The notes beneath the pieces are model-generated. The model made no database searches and was not told the DNA's origin. It was given only the letters and a program-made list of their open reading frames with translations. The position numbers and the translations under genes are program-made. From Alphaproteobacteria bacterium (GTDB lineage: Bacteria > Pseudomonadota > Alphaproteobacteria > Sphingomonadales > Kordiimonadaceae): a DNA stretch of 64,000 nucleotides. Every line of letters begins with the position of its first letter. Position 1 is the first letter of the stretch. Below are positions 25,656 to 33,730 of this stretch, in pieces. The stretch covers positions 1-64,000 of the forward strand of contig SBGU01000053.1 in assembly GCA_006226495.1 (NCBI GenBank), given 5' to 3'.

Positions 25656-25675
25656 GCATGGCCCGTTACCGTGCC

Positions 25676-25951
25676 TCAGATATCGTCAGGCCCGCCGCGT
25701 ACACCATCTTCCGTGAAGGCATTCAGGCCGATGATCGTGTAGGTGTCCTTCACCCCGGGCGCGGTCTGGATCGTTTTGGTGATGAAACGGCCGATCTCCT
25801 GCGCGTCGCTCAGTTGGAACTGGGCCAGAAGGTCATACTGGCCGGAGGTGGAATAACAACTGCGCACCTCGGGGACCTCGTCGGCCAGGTAGGCGGCAAC
25901 ATCATAGGTGCGCCCCAGTTCACACTTGATCATGACAAATACGGTTTTCAT
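25676..25951 (-). CDS. Stand-alone Lrp/AsnC ligand-binding (RAM) domain protein
   Basis: A 91-residue protein corresponding only to the Lrp/AsnC C-terminal ligand-binding domain, with no DNA-binding part. The start at 25951 is set by homology (MKTVFVMIKCELGRTYDVAAYL). The alpha-beta sandwich is clear, with VPEVRSCYSTSGQYDLLAQFQL typical of the effector-binding half. Stand-alone RAM proteins assemble into rings and bind amino acids; they are thought to modulate Lrp-type regulators. It converges on the amidohydrolase gene. Confidence 0.9.
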   Translation of the reverse strand: MKTVFVMIKCELGRTYDVAAYLADEVPEVRSCYSTSGQYDLLAQFQLSDAQEIGRFITKTIQTAPGVKDTYTIIGLNAFTEDGVRGGPDDI

Positions 25952-26087
25952 TCGTGCGGTCCCACTCGTTTGATACCCGTTGCTTGTATCCAATCGTGTG
26001 CGCATTGTGAAGCCGCGAAAGGGCTTATTGTGGAACCGTCCCAATGTGGTGTAGGCAACAGGGGTACGGTAAGGGAGGAAAGTACGT

Positions 26088-27677
26088 ATGTATGATGTGG
26101 TTATTGTCGGCGGCGGCCATAACGGCCTGACCTGCGCGGCCTATCTTGCAAAAGCCGGGCTGAAGGTCGTGGTGCTGGAACGGCGCGATGTGGTGGGCGG
26201 CGCAGCCGTGACGGAAGAATTCCATCCCGGTTTCCGCAATTCGGCGGCGTCCTATACCGTCAGCCTTTTGAATCCGAAGGTGATCGCGGACCTGAACCTG
26301 CATGCGCACGGCCTGAAGGTGGTCGAACGCAAGATGTCCAACTTCTTCCCGCTCGGCGACGACAATTACCTGACCTTCCCGGTTGGCACCGAAAACAAGC
26401 AGCGCGAATTTGCGCGCTTTTCGGAAGCCGACGCCAAGGCTCTGGTGCGGTTTGAAAGCGATATCGAGGCTGTGGCCGACCAGTTGCGCGCCCAGCTTCT
26501 GAAGTCGCCGCCCAACGCAGGTGGTGGCCTGCGCGACCTGATGCAGGCCGGCATGCTGGGCCTGAATGCGCTCAGGCAGCCCATCGAGCTGCAGCGCCTG
26601 ATGCTGGATATGGTCGGCGACAGTTGCGGCGACATGCTGGACCGCTATTTCGAAACCGACGTCATCAAGGCGGCCTATGCGTTTGACGGCATCGTCGGCG
26701 CCTATACAAGCCCCTATGCGGTTGGCACCGCCTATGTGCTGTTGCACCATGCCTTTGGCGAGGTGAACGGCAAAAAAGGTGTGTGGGGCCATGCCATCGG
26801 CGGAATGGGTGCGATCAGCCAGGCCATGTGCAAGGCAGCGGAAGCCGCAGGCGCCGAGGTGCGCACATCGAGCCCGGTTTCGGAAATCATCACCGAAAAG
26901 GGCCGCGCGGTCGGTGTCGTGCTCGAGGACGGTACCCGTATCGACGGCAGGATGATCGCCGCCAACGTGGCGCCCAAACTGTTGTTCGGCAAGCTGGTCG
27001 ACCCCGCGTTGCTGCCGGCCGATTTCAAAAGCCGGGTCACGAACCTGAAAAGCGGGTCGGGCACATTCCGCATGAATGTGGCCTTGTCCGAACTGCCGCA
27101 ATTCACCTGCCTGCCGTCAGACGGGCAGGGGCTGCATCATACCTCGGGCATCATCATCGGGCCGAGCATGGAGTATCTGGACCGCGCCTACACCGACGCG
27201 CGCCAGCATGGCTGGTCGAAAGACCCGATTGTCGAGATGCTGATCCCGTCCACTCTGGACGACAGCCTGGCGCCCGAAGGCCAGCATGTGGCCAGCCTGT
27301 TCTGCCAGCAGTTTGCGCCGCACCTGCCTGATGGCAGAAGCTGGGACGCTTGCCGGGACGACGTGGCCGACCTGATCATCGACACGGTCAACCGGTACGC
27401 GCCGAATTTCAAAGACAGCGTGATTGCGCGGCAGATTCATTCGCCCTTGGACCTTGAGCGCAAGTTCGGGCTGGTGGACGGCGACATCTTCCACGGCCAG
27501 TTGACGCCCAACCAGCTTTTCAGCGCGCGACCGGTGCTGGGCCATGCCGATCACCGCCTGCCGGTGCCCGCGCTTTACCTGTGTGGTTCCGGTGCCCATC
27601 CGGGTGGCGGGGTCACGGGTGTGCCCGGTCATAACGCGGCAGTAACTATTTTGCGCGATTATAAGCGCCGCAGGTAG
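26088..27677 (+). CDS. FAD-dependent oxidoreductase, phytoene desaturase/PYROXD2-like
   Basis: A 529-residue flavoprotein. The N-terminal dinucleotide fold is DVVIVGGGHNGLTCAAYLAKAG followed by the ERRDVVGGAA segment. Internal pieces GGMGAISQAMCKAAEAAGAEV near residue 240 and the C-terminal YLCGSGAHPGGGVTGVPGHNAA, the FAD-closing motif, place it in the NAD(P)/FAD phytoene desaturase-like family near PYROXD2. No carotenoid genes are near, so the usual annotation should not be read as carotenoid synthesis. Cytoplasmic. It begins with GGGAGGAAAG and is followed by a 110-nt gap before the STAS gene. Confidence 0.88.
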   Translation: MYDVVIVGGGHNGLTCAAYLAKAGLKVVVLERRDVVGGAAVTEEFHPGFRNSAASYTVSLLNPKVIADLNLHAHGLKVVERKMSNFFPLGDDNYLTFPVGTENKQREFARFSEADAKALVRFESDIEAVADQLRAQLLKSPPNAGGGLRDLMQAGMLGLNALRQPIELQRLMLDMVGDSCGDMLDRYFETDVIKAAYAFDGIVGAYTSPYAVGTAYVLLHHAFGEVNGKKGVWGHAIGGMGAISQAMCKAAEAAGAEVRTSSPVSEIITEKGRAVGVVLEDGTRIDGRMIAANVAPKLLFGKLVDPALLPADFKSRVTNLKSGSGTFRMNVALSELPQFTCLPSDGQGLHHTSGIIIGPSMEYLDRAYTDARQHGWSKDPIVEMLIPSTLDDSLAPEGQHVASLFCQQFAPHLPDGRSWDACRDDVADLIIDTVNRYAPNFKDSVIARQIHSPLDLERKFGLVDGDIFHGQLTPNQLFSARPVLGHADHRLPVPALYLCGSGAHPGGGVTGVPGHNAAVTILRDYKRRR

Positions 27678-27790
27678 AGAATCGGGGGTCGCGGCGTTTT
27701 GCGGTTGGCATTTTTCGACCGAAAGACGAGTGACAAACAGATGTCGATGCCGGAATATGGACCGGCAGACCGACCAAAAAGGAAATGACG

Positions 27791-28090
27791 ATGGAATACA
27801 AGATCGAAACCACCGGTGACGCCGCCAAGGTTGTTTTTTCGGGTGATATTACCTTTTCGGAAAATGTGAGCTTCCGCCAGCTTCTGAAAGACCTGTCGGC
27901 GAAAAATGTCAAAAGCTGTGTTTTCGACCTCTCGAAAGTCGGCATGGTCGATTCTGCCGGCCTTGGCATGTTCCTGATCGCCCGCGAACAGGCTGAAAAC
28001 GGCGGCTGGAAACTCAGCGTGACCGGTGCCCAGGGCCATGTGGCCAGCATGCTGAAGCTGACCAAACTGTCCGACCTGCTGCAAAGCTAG
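27791..28090 (+). CDS. STAS-domain anti-sigma factor antagonist
   Basis: A 99-residue SpoIIAA/RsbV-like protein. The ATG at 27791 is chosen because it has 7 nt spacing from AAGGA; the ATG at 27785 is too close. The STAS signature is VFDLSKVGMVDSAGLGMFLIAREQ, where the Ser of DSAG is the usual phosphorylation site. In partner switching the dephosphorylated antagonist binds the kinase/anti-sigma protein and frees its target. The phosphatase and HATPase genes follow directly (12 nt and 1-nt overlap), making a complete module. Confidence 0.92.
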   Translation: MEYKIETTGDAAKVVFSGDITFSENVSFRQLLKDLSAKNVKSCVFDLSKVGMVDSAGLGMFLIAREQAENGGWKLSVTGAQGHVASMLKLTKLSDLLQS

Positions 28091-28102
28091 GCCATCGGGG
28101 CC

Positions 28103-29341
28103 ATGACCAGAATCAATCAGTCTCCGGACGTCAGTCCGGAGGACCGCCCGGTAGAAAGGGGCCAGTTGACGGCGGGTGTCGAGGACGCCCGCATCCTGGT
28201 TGTCGACGATATGCTGCTGATGCGCCAGATGATCGGCATGTGCCTCAGCCGCGGGGGCTTCCGTAACCTGGCCTATGCCGAAAATGGCGAAGAAGCCCTG
28301 CAGATCATTGCCGAAAGTCCGCCGGACCTTCTGGTCCTGGACCTCAAGATGCCCAAGTTGGATGGTTATGAGGTCTGCCGGGCGCTGCGTGCCAACCCGG
28401 CAACTGCGGCGCTGCCGATCCTGGTTCAGTCGGCGTCCGAAACCCCGGAAGAACGGGTCGAGGTTTTTGCCGCCGGCGCGACCGACTTTGTGTCCAAGCC
28501 CATCAACCAGCCGGAACTGCTGGCCAGGGCCCGCATGCATCTGGAAAACAGGTTCCTGATCAAGCGCCTGTCGTCGTTTCATGAACGCATGCATGCCGAA
28601 CTGTCGATCGCGCGCGGCATGCAGCATTCGCTGTTGCCGGAACCCGACGGGCTGGAAAGCATTGAGGCCGAAACCGGCACCCGCATCGAAGCCGCCTACC
28701 AGGCCTCGTTCGAACTGGGCGGCGATCTCTGGGGTTGCTGGACCTTGCCCGGCAACAGGCTCGGGCTTTTTGTGCTCGATATCTCCGGCCATGGTGTGAC
28801 TGCGGCCCTCAATACTTTCCGTGTGCATGCCACCATGGCCCGTTTTGGCGGTCGTGTGCGCACCGATCCGGCGCAATTCCTGACCGAGCTGAATGCGGCG
28901 CTGAAGCCGCATTTCCCGCTCGGGATGTTTGCCACCATGTTCTATGCAGTGCTCAATCATGGTACCGGCAAGCTGACCTATGCCGGCGCTGGCGCCCCGC
29001 GCCCCATGATCGTGGGCAGCGGCGGGCTTCGTTTTCTCGATTCGAGCGGTCTGCCGGTCGGGATTCTGACATCACCCAGCTATGAAAACCGCACCGAACA
29101 GCTTGCGGCCGGCGAAAGCCTGTTCTGTTATTCCGACGTGCTGATCGAGGCGCCGGCCAGGGACAAGAGTTTCCTGGGCGAAGACGGCCTCGCCGATCTG
29201 GTGCAGGATGTGCTGGCTGAGGGCCCGCGCGAGACACTGGTTGCCCGCCTTCTGGACCGTTTTTTCACGGGCCGCGAGCGTGTCTTGCCTGATGACCTGA
29301 CGGCTGTTGCCGTGCATCGGGTCAAGACGGGGAAAGCGTAA
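28103..29341 (+). CDS. Receiver-PP2C (SpoIIE) phosphatase response regulator
   Basis: A 412-residue two-domain regulator. The receiver is residues ~30-145: acidic pair in RILVVDDMLL, phospho-acceptor in PPDLLVLDLKMPKLDGYEV, Lys in FVSKPINQ. After a helical linker comes a SpoIIE-type PP2C phosphatase (residues ~185-405) with metal-binding GGDLWG and FVLDISGHGVTAA, and a terminal DDLTAVAV. It should dephosphorylate the STAS antagonist encoded just upstream when its receiver is phosphorylated. The cognate histidine kinase is not in the window. The stop overlaps the next start (TAATG). Confidence 0.94.
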   Translation: MTRINQSPDVSPEDRPVERGQLTAGVEDARILVVDDMLLMRQMIGMCLSRGGFRNLAYAENGEEALQIIAESPPDLLVLDLKMPKLDGYEVCRALRANPATAALPILVQSASETPEERVEVFAAGATDFVSKPINQPELLARARMHLENRFLIKRLSSFHERMHAELSIARGMQHSLLPEPDGLESIEAETGTRIEAAYQASFELGGDLWGCWTLPGNRLGLFVLDISGHGVTAALNTFRVHATMARFGGRVRTDPAQFLTELNAALKPHFPLGMFATMFYAVLNHGTGKLTYAGAGAPRPMIVGSGGLRFLDSSGLPVGILTSPSYENRTEQLAAGESLFCYSDVLIEAPARDKSFLGEDGLADLVQDVLAEGPRETLVARLLDRFFTGRERVLPDDLTAVAVHRVKTGKA

Positions 29342-30249
29342 TGGCGGAACCGCTTCCCGGTGCAGAACCCGTGTCTGTTATATCCGTTTACCGCACGCCG
29401 CGCTGGCGCGACCTTGTCGCGGCCTGCCTGAAAGAAGGCGAGGCTGGCGGACAGCTTTTCAAGGACAGCGAATTTCTCTCGGGCAGCGTGGCGACCGATT
29501 CCGTCGATCTGCAGCTCATCATCATTGAAACCGGGAACGACCTCGACTTTTTCCGCGCCGCCATGACCTGCATCGATGCGGGTTTTCTGCAAGCCGGCGG
29601 GCCGGTCATTGCGGTTGTGGGCCCCGAAGCCCGCAAGCTGGATGATATCCTGCTGATGATGGGGGCGTCGCGGGTTATCGAGGACAGCATCAACCAGGCC
29701 GGTCTGGCCCGGCTGATTGCCTCCGACGCCGTGGACTATCACCATGCCCGGCGGCTGCGCGCCGATATCGAACGCCGGGCCATGGCCATAGGCGAGGTCA
29801 CCCAGGGCACCTTTCGGCTGAGAAGCCGGCGCGAGGCGCAGAATCTGTCGACCCTGCTGTCGTTCGGCAGTCGCGACCCGCGCCCGGTCGCCATGGGCCT
29901 GTCGGAACTTATCATCAACGGCATCGAACATGGCTGCCTGCGCATCGGGCACGACGAAAAGGGCAAGCTGATCGAAGAAGGCAAACTGACGGCCGAAATC
30001 CGCCGCCGCAGGGGCTTGCCCGAATATGCCGGGCGGATGGTGACCGTTCGTTATGAACGTTTCGATGACCGGCTGGAATTCATCATCAGCGATCCGGGCG
30101 ATGGTTTCGACTTTGTCGCCATGGCCAACCATGAAGCCGCACATCTGAAGAAACATGGCCGCGGCATCCTGATGGCGCGCAGTTGTTTCGACCGGCTGGA
30201 ATTTTCCGGCAATGGCAACACCGTGAAAGTGGTCCACCTGCTGACATAG
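29341..30249 (+). CDS. HATPase serine kinase with degenerate receiver-like N-terminus
   Basis: A 302-residue protein whose C-terminal half is a GHKL ATPase of the anti-sigma kinase type: N box MGLSELIINGIEHGCL near residue 190, G1 box ISDPGDGFDF near 255, and HGRGILMARS near 275. Residues ~10-135 have a receiver-like pattern of alternating strands and helices (VSVISVYRTP, LQLIIIETGND, GPVIAVVG, GASRVIEDSINQAGLARLI) but lack a clear acidic pair and phospho-Asp. It should phosphorylate the STAS partner and hold a downstream target. It overlaps the phosphatase gene by 1 nt. The final target is not apparent in the window. Confidence 0.85.
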   Translation: MAEPLPGAEPVSVISVYRTPRWRDLVAACLKEGEAGGQLFKDSEFLSGSVATDSVDLQLIIIETGNDLDFFRAAMTCIDAGFLQAGGPVIAVVGPEARKLDDILLMMGASRVIEDSINQAGLARLIASDAVDYHHARRLRADIERRAMAIGEVTQGTFRLRSRREAQNLSTLLSFGSRDPRPVAMGLSELIINGIEHGCLRIGHDEKGKLIEEGKLTAEIRRRRGLPEYAGRMVTVRYERFDDRLEFIISDPGDGFDFVAMANHEAAHLKKHGRGILMARSCFDRLEFSGNGNTVKVVHLLT

Positions 30250-30264
30250 GCACCTGCCGGCATG

Positions 30265-31161
30265 TCAGCCATTGCCGGCAAAGGCCGCGGCATGGTCGTG
30301 CAGCATGTCCGACAGATAGTCATACATGGCGCGAATACGGGCATTGCGCCTGAGTTCGGCATGCGCCACCAGCCAGATGTCGGCACTGAACACCGTAAGG
30401 CCTTCGAATAAACGTACCAGATTGTCATTCTCGGCCGCCAGCATGCAGGGATAGGCGCCGATGCCGATGCCTTCCTCGACCGCCGACGCCAGCGCCAGCA
30501 TGCTGTTCGACCGGAAAGCCGCCGACTGCGACAGGGCATAGACCCGGCGCGGGTCGGTTTTGGTGTGGGCCAGGATCTCGTCGTGCGGCAGGATGAAACT
30601 ATGGTCCTTCAGTTCCTTGGTCGACTGGGGTGCGCCATGTTCCGCCAGATAGTCGCGGGTGGCATAATAGCCGTAATTCATGGTCACCGTGCGTTTGGCC
30701 ACCAGGTCGTTCTGCACGGGCCGGAACATCCTGAGGGCAATGTCGGCCTCGCGCCTCAGAAGGTCGGATGCCGCGTTATCGACCTTTATATCGACCGTGA
30801 TGCCGGGATATTGCGCGCGGAACGGCTTCAGCTTGCGCACCAGCCAACCGGCGCCCACACTTTCGATGCAGGAAATCATCACGCTGCCGGACAGGTTGGT
30901 ATCCTGCCCGGTGATCAGCCGTTCGATGGCATGCACATCGTCCTGCATGTGGCGCGCGTGGCGCAATAGCTGGTCGCCAAGCGCGGTCATCTCAAGCCCC
31001 GTGCGGGTGCGCGAGAAAAGTTCGACGCCGACATCGTCCTCAAGCGCGGTCAGGCGCCGCGACAGGGTTGGCTGGCTGACATTCAGTTTGCGGGCAGCGG
31101 CAGACAGGCTGCCATTCTCCGCCATCGCCAGGAAATATTTCAGGTCGTCCCACGCGATCAT
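30265..31161 (-). CDS. LysR family transcriptional regulator
   Basis: A 298-residue LysR regulator. The winged helix is at residues 1-60 (DLKYFLAMAENGSLSAAARKLNVSQPTLSRRLTALEDDVGVELFSR), followed by a linker helix and a periplasmic-binding-protein-like effector domain from about residue 92 (GSVMISCIESVGAGWLVRKL). It is divergent from an exported TPR protein gene, with several inverted repeats in the 148-bp gap that could be its operator. It converges on the HATPase gene with a 15-nt gap. Effector unknown. Confidence 0.93.
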   Translation of the reverse strand: MIAWDDLKYFLAMAENGSLSAAARKLNVSQPTLSRRLTALEDDVGVELFSRTRTGLEMTALGDQLLRHARHMQDDVHAIERLITGQDTNLSGSVMISCIESVGAGWLVRKLKPFRAQYPGITVDIKVDNAASDLLRREADIALRMFRPVQNDLVAKRTVTMNYGYYATRDYLAEHGAPQSTKELKDHSFILPHDEILAHTKTDPRRVYALSQSAAFRSNSMLALASAVEEGIGIGAYPCMLAAENDNLVRLFEGLTVFSADIWLVAHAELRRNARIRAMYDYLSDMLHDHAAAFAGNG

Positions 31162-31178
31162 CGCTCACTTTTCCTTCA

Positions 31179-31236
31179 ATTCAATTTTGAATAGGATACA
31201 TGCATATATCAGCAATTTCCATCCGAATATGTATCC
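31179..31236. promoter_or_regulatory. Candidate LysR operator dyads
   Basis: Two dyads lie between the divergent LysR and TPR genes: ATTCAA-TT-TTGAAT at 31179-31192, and a perfect 8-bp inverted repeat GGATACAT (31194-31201) / ATGTATCC (31229-31236). LysR regulators usually bind such repeats upstream of their own and the divergent gene. Confidence 0.45.
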
Positions 31237-31309
31237 CCCATATGCCCCTTCAGGCGGCGCATTGCCGACTTGCACGCACGGGAGCGTGCCAACCGCGAGG
31301 AGACAAAAC

Positions 31310-31795
31310 ATGTTCGGGACTGCAAAAAACCTTACTGCCAAACTGCTTGCCATCGGCCTCGGTATCGCTGCATTCGGTGGCGCGGCCAACGCCCAGGTTC
31401 TTTATATGGCGAAGGACCTCAACTATGAAAAGGCCATGTCGGCCCTGAAATCGGGTGATCTTGAAACCGCATCGCTGCACCTGCATAAGGCGGCCAGCTT
31501 CGATATCGGCGCGGAACGCCTGCTGCCGGTGCTCAACAACCTGTGTGCGGTCGAATATGCGCTCGGGCGGCTCGACAGCGCCGAAGCGGCCTGCGACCGT
31601 GCACTCAGCGAGGATCGCCACTATTGGCGCGCTTATGTGAACCGCGGCAATATCCTGAAGGCGCGCGGAAACCTTGATGGTGCCCGTGCCGATTATGCCC
31701 GCGCCGTGAAACTGTCGGGCGGTGCCGACCTGCCGGTCGAATTGCTGGCCCGGCTCGACAGCGGCGAAGAAAGACTTGTCGCCAATGTGAACTGA
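31310..31795 (+). CDS. Exported TPR protein
   Basis: A 161-residue protein. The start at 31310 follows GAGGAGAC and begins a Sec signal peptide ending GGAANA-Q near residue 28. The mature part has about three TPR units: NYEKAMSALKSGDLETASLHLHKA, LNNLCAVEYALGRLDSAEAACDRAL and YWRAYVNRGNILKARGNLDGARADYARAV. It should be periplasmic and act in protein contacts. It is divergent from the LysR gene, which may control it. Its TPR sequences are too generic to tie it to the PrsT-like proteins. Confidence 0.85.
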   Translation: MFGTAKNLTAKLLAIGLGIAAFGGAANAQVLYMAKDLNYEKAMSALKSGDLETASLHLHKAASFDIGAERLLPVLNNLCAVEYALGRLDSAEAACDRALSEDRHYWRAYVNRGNILKARGNLDGARADYARAVKLSGGADLPVELLARLDSGEERLVANVN

Positions 31796-31996
31796 CGCAG
31801 TTCACACCTGACCGCATGACGGGGTGGTGCCACGCTATGGTACCGCCCCGTCGCGCGTGCCGATGGGGATGGCAGGACCCCATGCGGCCGATCAACCATA
31901 TCTTGCCAAAGGGGCCGTTCCCGCGTTTGATGCCGGGAACGGAATATTGTTTGTTCCGCGTGGGATGGACCAACTGACTGGAAGGACCTGGGGACT

Positions 31997-32404
31997 ATGG
32001 ACAAAGCCATTCTGTATCCGATGGTGGCGCTCGTGGCGCTGACTGTCGGTGTGACCTTGCTGCTGGTAAAACGGCGCTTCGGCGCCATCAAGGCCGGCGA
32101 CACAAAAGACCTTAAATATTTCAAGACATTCCAGGGGCAGGGTGAGCCCGAATATGTGCAGGTTGCCCAGCGCAACATGATCAACCTGTTCGAAACGCCT
32201 GTGCTGTTTTATGTGGGTTGCCTGGCGGCCGCTGTGTTCGGCGCGGTCGATACCGTCACTGTATGGGCGGCCTGGGCCTATGTGGCGATCCGCGTGGTGC
32301 ATACCATTGTGCATGTCACCAGCAACAATGTGCCGCGCCGCGCGCAACTGTTTTTTCTCAGTTTTGTGCCCATCGTGGTCATCTGGGTGAAGGTGGCGAT
32401 CTAG
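31997..32404 (+). CDS. MAPEG family membrane protein
   Basis: A 135-residue membrane protein with four helices (residues ~7-25, 69-88, 90-108, 117-135). The cytoplasmic motif VAQRNMINLFETPVLFYVG is the MAPEG signature (Q-R-x-x-x-N-x-x-E), associated with glutathione binding in eukaryotic members. Bacterial homologues have no fixed substrate. It is monocistronic, with a strong terminator 23 nt after the stop. Confidence 0.9.
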   Translation: MDKAILYPMVALVALTVGVTLLLVKRRFGAIKAGDTKDLKYFKTFQGQGEPEYVQVAQRNMINLFETPVLFYVGCLAAAVFGAVDTVTVWAAWAYVAIRVVHTIVHVTSNNVPRRAQLFFLSFVPIVVIWVKVAI

Positions 32405-32427
32405 CCGCGTGTTTGCCTGGAAAACAA

Positions 32428-32461
32428 AACGCCCCGGTGCCCCGCGCGCCGGGGCGTTTTT
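32428..32461 (+). terminator. Intrinsic terminator
   Basis: Ten-base stem AACGCCCCGG / CCGGGGCGTT with an 11-nt loop and a T run. It follows the MAPEG gene and also sits at the end of the convergent HMG-CoA lyase gene. Confidence 0.85.
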
Positions 32462-32463
32462 AT

Positions 32464-33390
32464 TCAGGCCGCGCGGTCACCCACCGGGAAGCCGCCGGCC
32501 TGCGATACCATCGACGGGGCAGGGCGCCCGAGCACGGTTTCGACCCAGCGCGCCAGTTCGATCATTTTATCGAGCGACACGCCGGTTTCCACGTCCGACC
32601 GGTCCAGCATATAAAGAAGGTCCTCGGTGCCGATATTGCCGGTGGCGCGCGGGGCGAACGGGCACCCGCCAAGGCCGGCGACCGAGCTGTCCAGGATATG
32701 CACACCCGCTTCATAGGCCGCCCAGGCGTTGGCGATGCCGGTATTGCGGGTATTGTGGAAATGCGCGCGCAGGGTCACGCCCGGCAGTTCTTCGCGAAGC
32801 CGCTTCACAAGCGCGGTCACCTTCTGGGGCACGGCAACACCGATGGTGTCGGCGATTGCAATTTCGCGCGGGGACACTTCGGCCAGGTCCCTGGCCATGG
32901 CGACCACGATTTCGGGGTCGACCTCGCCCTCGAACGGGCAGCCGAAGGCGGTGGAGATGGTCACCTGGGCGCCAACACCATCGCGTTTCGCAAGCGTGAT
33001 GATCTCCTTGGCGACCGTGACGGATTCATCGCGGGTCTGGCCCTGGTTCTTTTCCCCGAATGTGTTCGAGGCGGTGACCACACAGCCAACCTCGTCGACA
33101 CCGCGCTTGTTGCCTTCGCGCGTTGCCAGCGCGCGCAGGTATCCGCGTTTGTTCAGCACCAGGCCGACATAGTCGATGCCCTTGATGTCCGGCAGGTCGG
33201 CGATCACGGCTTCGGCGTCGGCCATCTGGGGCACCAGCTTCGGATGCACGAAACTTGCGACCTCAAGCCGCTTGATGCCGGCATCCATGGCGCCCTTGAT
33301 CAGCTTCAGCTTGTCGGCGGTGGTGAACAGGGTCTTTTCGTTCTGCAGCCCGTCGCGCGCGCCAACTTCGACAATTTCAACCTTCGCCAT
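32464..33390 (-). CDS. Hydroxymethylglutaryl-CoA lyase
   Basis: A 308-residue lyase cleaving HMG-CoA to acetoacetate and acetyl-CoA, the last step of leucine breakdown. The start region reads GTG-ATG-ATG-ATG; spacing from AAGGAG favours the last or second-last ATG (33390 or 33393). HMGL landmarks: EVGARDGLQNE (substrate/metal RDG) at residues ~6-17, VASFVHPKLVPQMAD, AHFHNTRNTGIANAWAA (metal HxH) near residue 205 and the GLGGCPFAPRATGN catalytic-Cys loop near residue 240. Other leucine pathway genes are not adjacent, so it seems isolated. Cytoplasmic. Confidence 0.93.
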   Translation of the reverse strand: MAKVEIVEVGARDGLQNEKTLFTTADKLKLIKGAMDAGIKRLEVASFVHPKLVPQMADAEAVIADLPDIKGIDYVGLVLNKRGYLRALATREGNKRGVDEVGCVVTASNTFGEKNQGQTRDESVTVAKEIITLAKRDGVGAQVTISTAFGCPFEGEVDPEIVVAMARDLAEVSPREIAIADTIGVAVPQKVTALVKRLREELPGVTLRAHFHNTRNTGIANAWAAYEAGVHILDSSVAGLGGCPFAPRATGNIGTEDLLYMLDRSDVETGVSLDKMIELARWVETVLGRPAPSMVSQAGGFPVGDRAA

Positions 33391-33730
33391 CATCATCACT
33401 CCTTGCTGATCGTCGCCGTCTTATAGGCCATTCCGGGCGGGCGGGAAAGCCTTTGCTGCGCTGCAGCGAACGACTCGGCTTTTGCGCTTTGGCCGGCGGC
33501 GCCGCAGTGGGCCCGTGAAATATGTCATAAAATTAGATATGAATATCAAGGGGCTGGCGACGGCTTTTCAGGCAACTTCTATCCTGTTTGGCGAAGGTGC
33601 GGGCATCTGTTAGGCTGGGAATCCGCTCTAAAAAACTATCGGCCATAACGATAGAGATGCCTGTGCCCGGTCGCTGACGAAACATCCTGTTTCGCCTGGC
33701 GGTGTCAACGTGATTGGGACGGAGGATCAC
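33391..33730. other. Intergenic region before the EF-G-like gene
   Basis: No gene in 340 bp between divergent genes. It probably holds both promoters. A short dyad GATAT-ga-ATATC is at 33536-33547, and an AT-rich stretch runs from about 33520 to 33550. No clear promoter hexamers are assigned. Confidence 0.45.

Noticed and set aside
23887-25659. A 590-codon minus-strand open frame
   Set aside because: Antisense to the amidohydrolase, which has all catalytic motifs and a lipobox on the plus strand.
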